Source: HGM05232 sp036661515
Lineage (GTDB): Bacteria > Bacteroidota > Bacteroidia > Bacteroidales > Muribaculaceae
Assembly: GCA_036661515.1 (NCBI GenBank)
Contig: JAVWYO010000088.1
Span: 1-8,502 of the forward strand
DNA: 8,502 bases
Reading direction: 5' to 3'
Position numbers and translations under genes: made by a program. The notes beneath the pieces were generated by a model. It searched no databases. It was not told the DNA's origin and saw nothing but the letters and a program-made list of their open reading frames with translations. Below are positions 1 to 6,920 of this stretch, one piece after another. Position 1 is the stretch's first letter, and each line of letters begins with the position of its first letter.

Positions 1-4
1 TTGT

Positions 5-1726
5 ATGAAATCATATATTAATAAAATATTTTCAATAGCATGTGCCATTCTCATCATGAGCATGTCATCATGTATAGGTGATTTGGATTTACTGCCAAAT
101 GATCCTACTCAGCTCACTCCTGATAAATTTAAGGAACACCCCAAAGAATATCTTATGCAGGTTATGGCTAAATGCTATTCTTCTTTAGCTGTTTCGGGGC
201 AGAGTGGTCCTGATGGAGATTCCGATATCTCGGGTCTTGATGGGGGTTCAAGTCAATACACTCGCGCTATATATATGCTTAACGAGTTTACTACCGATGA
301 GAGTAAATGGATTTGGCCTGATGAAGGTGTTCTTGATATTGTAACCAATACTTGGGGAACTGGTAATGCCAATGTATTTGGTGCATATAGCCGTTTCTAT
401 GTACACATAGCTATCTGCAACGATTTCCTTCGCTTGATTGAGCCAGGAAATCTTAAAACTCTTGAAATACCTGTCGATGCTGAGTTACAAAAGTCTATTG
501 ATCAATATCGCATTGAGGCTCGTGCACTTCGTGCTTTGAGTTACTATAATGCTATCGATATCTTTGGTAATGTCGGTTTTATCGATGAGAAGTCGGGTTC
601 GGGTATTAAGCCTGTTCAGAAGACTCGCGAGGAACTTTACAACTGGTTAGTAACAGAGCTCTCTGCTCTTGTTGATGTTATGCCTGAGGGTCAACCTTTC
701 TATGGACGTGTTGGTAAAGATGGAGTTGAAGCTCTTCTTGCAAAAACTTATCTTAATGCCAAAGTATTTACTGATGGCAATGTTGATGGTTATGCTCTTT
801 GTGCTGAACGTTGCCAAAACATCATTAATCGTCACAAAGGTGGTGGATTTGAGGGATCTGGTCTTGCTCAAAACTATATGTATCTTTTCTGTGGCTCTAA
901 CAATGTTTACATGCCTGGTGGTGGTAATACTGCTGAGAATGAAATCCTTTGGGGTATTCCTTATGATAGCGATATGATTCAACCTTATGGTGGTACTACA
1001 TTCCTTTGTGCTGCTAACGTTAAGAATATGAATTGGAAAGATAATAATGCTATTATGACATCTACCGACTATGGTATGCACAATAATGCTGCATGGGGTT
1101 GTATGCACGCTACTGCTCAATTCTCTGATAAATTTGAATCTGAGAATGATGTACGTTGGTCTATGTGGTGTAAAGAAAAACAAGGTTTTAAGAAGACTAA
1201 TGAAGGTTTTTCTGAATTTACCGATGGCTATGGAGTTGTTAAGTTTACTAACTTAATAGCTGGTACCGACGGCGCATGGAGTCCTGAAAATGGTGGTATA
1301 TATGACCCTTCTGGAGAAAAAGAGGCTCGTTCAGAATCTTTCCCTGATACCGACCTACCTCTTATTCGCCTTGCTGACATTTATCTAATGTATGCTGAGG
1401 CTAATATCGTTGGCCATGCTGGTAGTGCTAATGATGCTCTTACTTACGTGAATTACGTTCGTAAACGTGCAAAGGCTGCTGCTTGGAATGCTACTGATAT
1501 GACTGCTGATAATATCCTTGATGAACGTTGCCGTGAGCTTTATTGGGAAAATGTACGCCGCACCGACCTCGTTCGTTTTAACAAATTCACAGGAACTACA
1601 TATTTATGGAATTGGAAAGGAAATGTAATGCACGGAACGAGCATCGCTGCTCACCGTAATTTATTCCCAATCCCTGCTAATGTGATTGCTGCTCAGCCTG
1701 AATTTAAGCAAAATCCTGGTTATTAA
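5..1726 (+). CDS. susD: SusD-like starch-binding outer-membrane lipoprotein
   Basis: 573-residue SusD/RagB-family lipoprotein. It is expected on the cell surface as the lid of a SusC TonB-dependent transporter. The N-terminus is a lipoprotein signal ending at Cys23 (MSMSSC), which fixes the ATG at base 5. The C-terminal part has the family's signature stretches: PDTDLPLIRLADIYLMYAEA (447-466), ERCRELYWENVRRTDLVRF (507-525), and a YLWNWKGNVMHGTS tail ending in NPGY. This tail, and the block D79, R87, W102, W104, match my recollection of Bacteroides thetaiotaomicron SusD (D73, R81, W96, W98) without gaps. Y328 and W364 match its Y296 and W320, so the aromatic starch-binding arc appears present. 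That makes starch or maltooligosaccharide the likely ligand, rather than SusD in a generic sense. The gene is followed after 25 bases by susE. Its promoter and the expected susC lie upstream of the window. It is slightly longer than the B. thetaiotaomicron protein (about 551 residues). Confidence 0.93.
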   Translation: MKSYINKIFSIACAILIMSMSSCIGDLDLLPNDPTQLTPDKFKEHPKEYLMQVMAKCYSSLAVSGQSGPDGDSDISGLDGGSSQYTRAIYMLNEFTTDESKWIWPDEGVLDIVTNTWGTGNANVFGAYSRFYVHIAICNDFLRLIEPGNLKTLEIPVDAELQKSIDQYRIEARALRALSYYNAIDIFGNVGFIDEKSGSGIKPVQKTREELYNWLVTELSALVDVMPEGQPFYGRVGKDGVEALLAKTYLNAKVFTDGNVDGYALCAERCQNIINRHKGGGFEGSGLAQNYMYLFCGSNNVYMPGGGNTAENEILWGIPYDSDMIQPYGGTTFLCAANVKNMNWKDNNAIMTSTDYGMHNNAAWGCMHATAQFSDKFESENDVRWSMWCKEKQGFKKTNEGFSEFTDGYGVVKFTNLIAGTDGAWSPENGGIYDPSGEKEARSESFPDTDLPLIRLADIYLMYAEANIVGHAGSANDALTYVNYVRKRAKAAAWNATDMTADNILDERCRELYWENVRRTDLVRFNKFTGTTYLWNWKGNVMHGTSIAAHRNLFPIPANVIAAQPEFKQNPGY

Positions 1727-1751
1727 TTATTAACTAATTAAGAATAAAGTA

Positions 1752-2918
1752 ATGAAGAAATATAGTGTTTTATTATTTTGTATGCTTGGATTACTTCTCT
1801 TCAATTCTTGTGAAGATGACAGGAGTAATAATCCTCGTTATACAGATCCTACAGCTTTTGTGCTTAACACTCCAAAATATGCCGAAGGTTTCTATGATCT
1901 TAAAAAGACCGAAACAATTCAGCTCACATGTTCTCAACCCGATTATGGATATGCTGCAGCTGCGGTATACTCTGTTGAAATATCTGTTGATGGAAACTTT
2001 GATCCCGAAAAAGGATTTGTTGCTGAAGATCAAACCCTTCCTACAACATCGCCTCTATGTATAATAGATGCTAATGCTAAGGACTTTGATATAGCAATAT
2101 GTCGTGCATTGAAGGTGCAAGCACCTGGCGATATGCCTACTTCGGCTATCCCTGTTTACGTAAGACTTAAATCTCACTTACCAGGAATTGAAAGTAGTGT
2201 CATATATTCTAATGTCATAACATTAACTAAAGTTATGCCTTACTATGCACTTCCTGACCTTGTATTGCCTCCTAAGATGAACATGATTGGACAATTCTGC
2301 GGTTGGAATTGGACTGATGCTGCTTCAATGGTTCCTCTCAATGGCGCTCCTGGTAGTTTCTGGGTTATCCGTTATGTGAAGGCTGGCGAAGGATTCAAAT
2401 TCTGTCCCGATAGATCTTGGGATACAAAGACCGACTTCGGCTTTAAGGATTTAATCATTAAGAATACTGTTGCTGGTGATGTTACCGACTCTGAAGGAAA
2501 CATCGTTATTGCAAAGGGTGGTTGGTATATATTTGCTATTCACACTGCAATAAAAGGTCGTAACTTTGAACACACTTTAGAGATACTTCCTCCTAATGTA
2601 TATGTCTATGGTGCTGCTAATGGTGGCGAATGGGGTAACAAACCTGAATGGAAATTCACCGTTGTTGACGATCCTGATGCTGAATATCCATTCGTTTCTC
2701 CTACTGTATTAGCTACGGCTGGTGACGATGGAAGTTGCTTGCGTCTATGTATTCACCCAGATGAATGGGATGGTAAATTTGATTGGTGGAAATCAGAATT
2801 TATCTATTTCAGTAATATGATTGAATATCGTGGTGCTGGTGGTGACCAAGCTCGTATTGCTAATACTGCTGGTAAAGTTTATCTAAACTTTGTTACGGGT
2901 AAAGCTAAATGTGAATAA
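1752..2918 (+). CDS. susE: SusE-like outer-membrane starch-binding lipoprotein
   Basis: 388 residues, close to the usual length of SusE. The lipoprotein signal peptide ends at Cys20 (LLLFNSC) and is followed by acidic EDD, as is common in surface-exported Bacteroidota lipoproteins. Residues about 30-160 form the N-terminal SusE-type beta-sandwich region, with ADP-like strands and a YSNVITLTK end (152-160). Two carbohydrate-binding-like modules follow, starting near 176 (NMIGQFCGWNW) and 282 (NVYVYGAANGGEW). Both carry many exposed-type tryptophans (W185, W187, W223, W294, W300, W339, W345, W346). By family knowledge SusE binds starch at the surface but is not essential for transport. The gene lies 25 bases after susD and is probably co-transcribed with it. 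The start ATG is preceded by an A/T-rich stretch and no Shine-Dalgarno sequence, as is normal in this phylum. The assignment rests on position and modular layout; sequence in SusE proteins is poorly conserved. Confidence 0.85.
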   Translation: MKKYSVLLFCMLGLLLFNSCEDDRSNNPRYTDPTAFVLNTPKYAEGFYDLKKTETIQLTCSQPDYGYAAAAVYSVEISVDGNFDPEKGFVAEDQTLPTTSPLCIIDANAKDFDIAICRALKVQAPGDMPTSAIPVYVRLKSHLPGIESSVIYSNVITLTKVMPYYALPDLVLPPKMNMIGQFCGWNWTDAASMVPLNGAPGSFWVIRYVKAGEGFKFCPDRSWDTKTDFGFKDLIIKNTVAGDVTDSEGNIVIAKGGWYIFAIHTAIKGRNFEHTLEILPPNVYVYGAANGGEWGNKPEWKFTVVDDPDAEYPFVSPTVLATAGDDGSCLRLCIHPDEWDGKFDWWKSEFIYFSNMIEYRGAGGDQARIANTAGKVYLNFVTGKAKCE

Positions 2919-2938
2919 TTAATCCAAAAGATGAGAGC

Positions 2939-2972
2939 CTTTAGCGATGTTCGCTAAACAATGTCGCTAAAG
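2939..2972 (+). promoter_or_regulatory. Alternative-hairpin repeat cluster in the susE-susF spacer
   Basis: One arm, TTTAGCGA at 2940-2947, can pair with either of two TCGCTAAA copies. Pairing with 2951-2958 gives a perfect 8-bp stem with a 3-base loop. Pairing with 2964-2971 gives, with flanking C2939 and G2972, a 9-bp stem and a 16-base loop. The two downstream arms look like an imperfect 13-base tandem duplication (2948-2960 and 2961-2973). No T-run follows, so this is not a standard intrinsic terminator. It lies 20 bases past the susE stop and 33 bases before the susF start. A role in mRNA processing, mRNA stability or partial attenuation within the operon is an inference. Confidence 0.5.
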
Positions 2973-3005
2973 ACTTGAATCATAATGAATTTAATAAATA
3001 AACAA

Positions 3006-4238
3006 ATGAAGAAAATAAGCTTATTTTTAATGGCTATCCTTGCTTTTGGATTAACCTCTTGTGACAAGGACTTTATTGAACCTACACCTCAGCAGAATCC
3101 GCAGGAGCCTCTTATGTCTTATGAAGGCCTAACGGTTGAAAAAGGTGAGGCTATTGCTACTGCATTAGACCTAAATACAGCTGGAGATGTGTTGCAACTT
3201 ATCAAAGCTACGGCTACTCCAACTCTTACTGAAACACAAAAAATCGAATACGTCGCTTTCGTTTCTATCACTGAAGATTTTCATCCTCAAATAGAACTTA
3301 ATATTCCCGACGGTACGATTTCTAAAAAAGCCTTTAATGACGCTGTTCGTGAACTTTGTGGCAATGTGAATGGAGCCCATGATGTATATATCCGTTTTGC
3401 TGCATATCTCGCTGATGGCACATCAAAAGTGCTATTTGGTGACAACAAGACATTCTTGGCCCTTACAAAGGCAAGCATTACCCCTGTTGATTTAACTCAT
3501 TTCGATCCTGTATATATCTACATCGTTGGTACACCTAATGGTTGGGATATTAATGGTACTTCTAAGCAGATTCCGCTTACATGCGACACTGGTGATGAGG
3601 TATATGTTGGTAAAGTAAATTGTATGGCTGGTGAAAATGTATTCCGTTTCTATACTAAATTAGATGGCGATTGGGATACTAACTCATGGGGTTCACAAGC
3701 CGATGATCAACCTATTGACATCACAAATGAATTTAAAGACGCTATTTATAACGGACAAGTTGTAAAGGGAAAAGGTTCTTATAAATTCATGACAAATGGC
3801 GTTTATAAGTTAACTGTCGACCTCAAAAAGGGAACTGTTAAGTTTGTACTTACTGGTGAGAATCCTGTTGAATCAACATTTATCTATATGGTAGGTGGAA
3901 TCAATGGTTGGACTACCGATCCTGCTGTTGCTGGTGCCGATAATGGTAAATTAGCTTGTAACACTGGTGACCAAATATATATGGGTACAATCACATTACC
4001 TGCCGATGATAGCGGATTTAGTTTCTTTAGATTCTATAGCGAATTAGCTGGTAAAGATCAATGGGACACTGGTACAATCGGAACAGAAACTGGCGCCGAT
4101 GAAGTTCCAGAGTTTGATGGCAACATCACAATGTTTGCTGTAACTCCAGGTAAGCAAGGTGCATTTAAAGTGCCTGGTGGAACCTACGACATTACAGTTA
4201 ATCTTGCCGAGAACATCGTTTCAATGACTAAAAAATAA
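3006..4238 (+). CDS. susF: SusF-like (SusE/SusF family) outer-membrane starch-binding lipoprotein
   Basis: 410 residues from the ATG at 3006. I prefer this to an in-frame ATG at 2985 because it puts MKKISLFLMAILAFGLTSC directly at the N-terminus, a textbook lipoprotein signal with Cys19. Residues about 35-160 form an N-terminal domain. The rest is two tandem related modules. Module 1 (about 169-282) has YIYIVGTPNGW, then CDTGDEVYVGKV, FRFY and DWDTNSWG. Module 2 (about 291-408) repeats the pattern with FIYMVGGINGW, CNTGDQIYMGTI, FRFY and QWDTGTIG. This is the SusF/SusE-type C-terminal carbohydrate-binding fold, and W180, W223, W228, W302 and W353 are candidate ligand-stacking residues. B. thetaiotaomicron SusF is longer (about 485 residues) with three binding modules; this one has two. 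It is the last gene of the sus operon here and ends before a strong terminator. No susG amylase gene follows. Confidence 0.85.
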   Translation: MKKISLFLMAILAFGLTSCDKDFIEPTPQQNPQEPLMSYEGLTVEKGEAIATALDLNTAGDVLQLIKATATPTLTETQKIEYVAFVSITEDFHPQIELNIPDGTISKKAFNDAVRELCGNVNGAHDVYIRFAAYLADGTSKVLFGDNKTFLALTKASITPVDLTHFDPVYIYIVGTPNGWDINGTSKQIPLTCDTGDEVYVGKVNCMAGENVFRFYTKLDGDWDTNSWGSQADDQPIDITNEFKDAIYNGQVVKGKGSYKFMTNGVYKLTVDLKKGTVKFVLTGENPVESTFIYMVGGINGWTTDPAVAGADNGKLACNTGDQIYMGTITLPADDSGFSFFRFYSELAGKDQWDTGTIGTETGADEVPEFDGNITMFAVTPGKQGAFKVPGGTYDITVNLAENIVSMTKK

Positions 4239-4259
4239 TTTCCCCGAATTATATTTCTC

Positions 4260-4298
4260 AATAGAGGCTACCACGCATGTGTCGTGGTAGCCTCTATT
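4260..4298 (+). terminator. Strong terminator hairpin after susF
   Basis: A perfect 16-bp inverted repeat (4260-4275 paired with 4283-4298) with a 7-base loop begins 21 bases past the susF stop and is followed by the T-rich stretch TATTTCC. It closes the sus operon. The stem is symmetrical and may also stop pfkA transcripts arriving from the right. Confidence 0.85.
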
Positions 4299-4318
4299 AT
4301 TTCCTCACGAAAATAAAG

Positions 4319-4350
4319 ATGGCGCACCCCGATATTTCAAGATGCGCCAT
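4319..4350 (-). terminator. pfkA terminator hairpin
   Basis: An 8-bp inverted repeat, ATGGCGCA (4319-4326) with TGCGCCAT (4343-4350), has a 16-base loop. Read on the - strand it lies 20 bases after the pfkA stop and is followed by CTTTATTTTC, a T-rich tail. The placement fits termination of pfkA. Confidence 0.7.
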
Positions 4351-4370
4351 TATAGATTACTATTCGATGA

Positions 4371-5351
4371 TTATATCGACAATCGTCGCAAAGTATTAAG
4401 CAACTCGCGATTTATAGGCTTATCATTCTTTATTGCCTTTGAGAACGGAACATACACTATCTCATCATTGGCAATACCAATCATCACATTTCGCTGATCT
4501 TCAAGAAATGCGTCAACCGCCGCTGCACCCATTCGTGATGCAAGAATACGGTCATGTGCCGATGGCGAGCCTCCACGTTGTAGATGCCCAAGTATCGACA
4601 CTCTCACATCATATTCGGGATATTCAATCTTCACACGCTCCGAGAGAGCCATTGCGCCACCAGTTATTGGACTTTCTGCAACAAGCACTATTGAAGAGTT
4701 CTTACTCTTCCTAAAGCCATTCTTTATTAGCTCCTCAAGTTGGTCAACCTCTGTTGATATTTCGGGAATGATAGCAGCCTCTGCACCTGTCGCAATTGCT
4801 CCATTCAATGCAAGAAAACCAGCATCTCGTCCCATAACCTCGATAAAGAACAAACGCTCGTGCGACGTAGCTGTGTCTCTAATCTTATCCACGCACTCCA
4901 TTATGGTATTTAGAGCAGTGTCATATCCTATCGTTGTATCAGTACCATAAAGGTCATTATCAATAGTGCCTGGAAGACCTACTATTGGAAAATTAAATTC
5001 CGTAGCAAAGATGCGAGCTCCAGTAAGCGAGCCATCACCACCTATCACCACAAGAGCATCAATTCCCTCACGTTGTAGCACATCGTATGCCAGTTGACGA
5101 CCTTCCACAGTTGCAAACTCTTTGCACCTTGCAGTCTTTAATATAGTACCTCCAAGTTGTATTATATTTGATACGTTTTGAGTCCTAAATTCCACTATTT
5201 CATCAGAGATAAGCCCCTTATATCCATGATAGATACCCTTGACTTTAAACCCACTGTATATTGCCGAGCGAGTTACGGCACGTATTGCCGCATTCATTCC
5301 AGGAGCATCGCCTCCTGAAGTCAATATACCGATGCACTGTATTTTTGCCAT
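4371..5351 (-). CDS. pfkA: ATP-dependent 6-phosphofructokinase
   Basis: 326 residues, a normal length for a bacterial group I PFK, cytoplasmic. It phosphorylates fructose 6-phosphate to fructose 1,6-bisphosphate, the committed step of glycolysis. Visible motifs: the nucleotide loop SGGDAPGMN (12-20), GGDGS (104-108), the catalytic PGTIDND (127-133, with Asp131 the expected base), MGRDAG (173-178) and LGHLQRGGSP (254-263) for fructose-phosphate binding. The glycine in GGDGS and the glycine before TIDND are those of ATP-using enzymes; pyrophosphate-dependent relatives carry GGDDS and a lysine there. The gene is a single unit: it runs convergent to susF, with its own promoter candidate and a 5' leader of about 70 bases. 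It is intact with no oddities. A role in metabolising glucose from the adjacent starch locus is plausible, but adjacency alone does not show co-regulation. Confidence 0.97.
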   Translation of the reverse strand: MAKIQCIGILTSGGDAPGMNAAIRAVTRSAIYSGFKVKGIYHGYKGLISDEIVEFRTQNVSNIIQLGGTILKTARCKEFATVEGRQLAYDVLQREGIDALVVIGGDGSLTGARIFATEFNFPIVGLPGTIDNDLYGTDTTIGYDTALNTIMECVDKIRDTATSHERLFFIEVMGRDAGFLALNGAIATGAEAAIIPEISTEVDQLEELIKNGFRKSKNSSIVLVAESPITGGAMALSERVKIEYPEYDVRVSILGHLQRGGSPSAHDRILASRMGAAAVDAFLEDQRNVMIGIANDEIVYVPFSKAIKNDKPINRELLNTLRRLSI

Positions 5352-5429
5352 AGTTTTAATATATTAAGTGAATATAGCATCATCTTTTTGCTGGAAACCG
5401 TGAGCCAAAGCCCCTCAAGTTTCCTACCA

Positions 5430-5455
5430 CAAAGATAACGAAAATATAGCTCCAA
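5430..5455 (-). promoter_or_regulatory. Candidate pfkA promoter
   Basis: On the - strand, TATCTTTG (5437-5430) matches the Bacteroides -7 consensus TAnnTTTG exactly. A possible -33 TTG lies at 5455-5453, but the spacing of about 15 bases is shorter than the usual 19-21. The implied start near 5423 leaves a leader of roughly 70 bases before the pfkA ATG. The rest of the 5352-5629 spacer holds an AT-rich tract and the repeat/terminator noted separately, and no gene. Confidence 0.5.
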
Positions 5456-5575
5456 TGGCATTCTATTTATTGTGAATAATAATTAATCGGGCTATCTTAA
5501 GCATTTTTGTTTTTTTTCGTTGCTAAAGTGGCCGTTTCGAGATGTATATTTGTAATGCGCTGGAAGACAGAATGT

Positions 5576-5612
5576 AAAAAAGGGTGCGTACACTGCGTAC
5601 TGTGCGTACACC
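5576..5612 (-). terminator. Repeat-built terminator candidate for the ung-plug operon
   Basis: On the - strand, beginning 18 bases after the plug gene's stop, GGTGT (5612-5608) pairs with GCACC, which ends at 5583. After a 2x2 internal mismatch the stem continues as GCAC with GTGT and has an 8-base loop. A run of six T residues (5581-5576) follows. Position and T-tract fit an intrinsic terminator, although the stem is imperfect. Confidence 0.5.
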
Positions 5613-5627
5613 TACAAAAAGTGCGTA
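5585..5627. repeat. Four TGCGTA repeats, three at 9-base spacing
   Basis: TGCGTA occurs at 5585, 5594, 5603 and 5622 on the + strand. The first three are exactly 9 bases apart, within units of the form GTGCGTACA / CTGCGTACT / GTGCGTACA; the fourth is 19 bases further on. Each of the first three contains the palindrome GTAC. The cluster lies in the 3' flank of the plug gene and overlaps the terminator-like hairpin. Confidence 0.7.
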
Positions 5628-5629
5628 AT

Positions 5630-6901
5630 TTATCGGCCTGAAAATACCATTGCAAAGCCTATGAAACGATCATATCGCTCACCTTGTGGACGATGATAAA
5701 CTTTTATAAGGTATTCATTCACAGTCTGATAATGATTTCCTTCGGTGGCTTCAGTAAATCCTACGTTGCTTCCATCGGGCACCCACAGATATTGATAATT
5801 ATACGAGCCTTGTTTCAACATTATGTCGAGTTCATATCGCCCTGTCTCGCCATTATATTTCATCATGGTGCTCGGCGTGAACTGGTGTCGCGTAAAGTCG
5901 CCATTGAGATAGAGTCGCCCGCCGTGCATCTCTTGAGCATCGAGTGAGAAATGCACTACCACATAGTCGGCGCTTACGTCCGAATTTGTCGCGTTAAGCT
6001 CGCGCACTGTGTATCGACCATGCTGGGTGCTGTCGTAGGTGTATGGCTCATGCGTGCGCACCTTGTCGGTGTAGAGCGTGGCATGATAGTAAGGATTGTG
6101 ATATTCAATGTTTTCGACTCTCATGCCGGGATAATTGGTCGATACTACCTCAAAACGCCTAAATTCATTCCCAGCAGGGAAAATTAGCGACTTATTATGT
6201 TCAAATACTGCGCTACCTCTGCCCACAATTAGTGGGCGACTTATCATTATTTCATTATCGGGACGTGAATTTTGTGAAACATATAGTTTCAAATCACTAT
6301 ATAAATCTCTTACTTCATAATTGCGTGTTGCAACCTTTACCGACACTTGTTGCGAATTGCTATTATAGTCGATGTCGGTGCGCGACGTAACATCGGCCAT
6401 CACGTCAATCTCTTTTTCGCACACCGAAAAGCGTGCCTGAAGCAGTGTCTCATCAGGATTGTCTTCGGCATAAACTTTGAGTAGATAATTTCCCGATTTG
6501 AGCAATCGCATATCTTTATTTGGAAGTGAAATTCGATAATGCACATAGTGGGCAAATGTGCCCGACGAAAAACTTGTGTCCTCGACATTCCCAAAATTAA
6601 ACCCATCGATATATTCCGATTCTACCAACGCCGATGGTTGCCAATTGGCATTGCAATGTACTACGCTATAACGCATATATCTAACATCTTCGTTTAACTC
6701 ATCAAACGAAACTATAATTCTATCATTACTGTCAAGAACTATTATTGGAGGCAATTGGTCGTTCCCTGCAACTTTTACTTGCAACGTGCGGAAATTAGGG
6801 TCAAAAATCTGTACATTAGTGTCCACGACTTCGCTATACACCGAAAGTGCATTCCCAATTGCCATGATAGCAAATATTATTATTCCAATATGTTGTCGCA
6901 T
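5630..6901 (-). CDS. Type IX secretion plug-family (DUF5103) exported protein
   Basis: 423 residues from the ATG at 6901, where an N-terminal signal peptide is found (MRQHIGIIIFAIMAIGNALS, cleavage probably around residues 19-24). The longer in-frame start at 7000 lies inside ung and would bury the signal. The body is all-beta in appearance. It starts with DTNVQIFDPNFRTLQV (27-42), then RYMRYSVVHCNANWQPS (74-90), FSSGTFAHYVHYRISLPN (111-128) and SGNYLLKVY (136-144), which I recognise as the DUF5103 / 'T9SS plug first domain' family. The C-terminal third (about 312-423) has an E-set or CBM48-like strand pattern (GRLYLNGDFT, YNYQYLW) and ends DRFIGFAMVFSGR. In Flavobacterium the Plug protein caps the SprA translocon when no substrate is in transit. 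Relatives also occur in Bacteroidales, where a secretion role is unproven. It follows ung by 19 bases and probably shares its transcript. Function here is inferred from family only. Confidence 0.8.
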   Translation of the reverse strand: MRQHIGIIIFAIMAIGNALSVYSEVVDTNVQIFDPNFRTLQVKVAGNDQLPPIIVLDSNDRIIVSFDELNEDVRYMRYSVVHCNANWQPSALVESEYIDGFNFGNVEDTSFSSGTFAHYVHYRISLPNKDMRLLKSGNYLLKVYAEDNPDETLLQARFSVCEKEIDVMADVTSRTDIDYNSNSQQVSVKVATRNYEVRDLYSDLKLYVSQNSRPDNEIMISRPLIVGRGSAVFEHNKSLIFPAGNEFRRFEVVSTNYPGMRVENIEYHNPYYHATLYTDKVRTHEPYTYDSTQHGRYTVRELNATNSDVSADYVVVHFSLDAQEMHGGRLYLNGDFTRHQFTPSTMMKYNGETGRYELDIMLKQGSYNYQYLWVPDGSNVGFTEATEGNHYQTVNEYLIKVYHRPQGERYDRFIGFAMVFSGR

Positions 6902-6920
6902 AGTTTTTAGTATTATGTAA

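Noticed and set aside
647..1256. Open frames on both strands inside susD (178, 102 and 61 codons)
   Set aside because: They are shadows of the T-ending codon bias of susD; the predicted proteins are low-complexity and lack family features.
2985..3005. Upstream ATG extending SusF by seven residues
   Set aside because: It would place MNLINKQ before an otherwise ideal lipoprotein signal; the ATG at 3006 gives a standard signal peptide with Cys19.
4433..4950. Two + strand open frames inside pfkA
   Set aside because: They are antisense to fully conserved PFK motifs and have no recognisable protein features.
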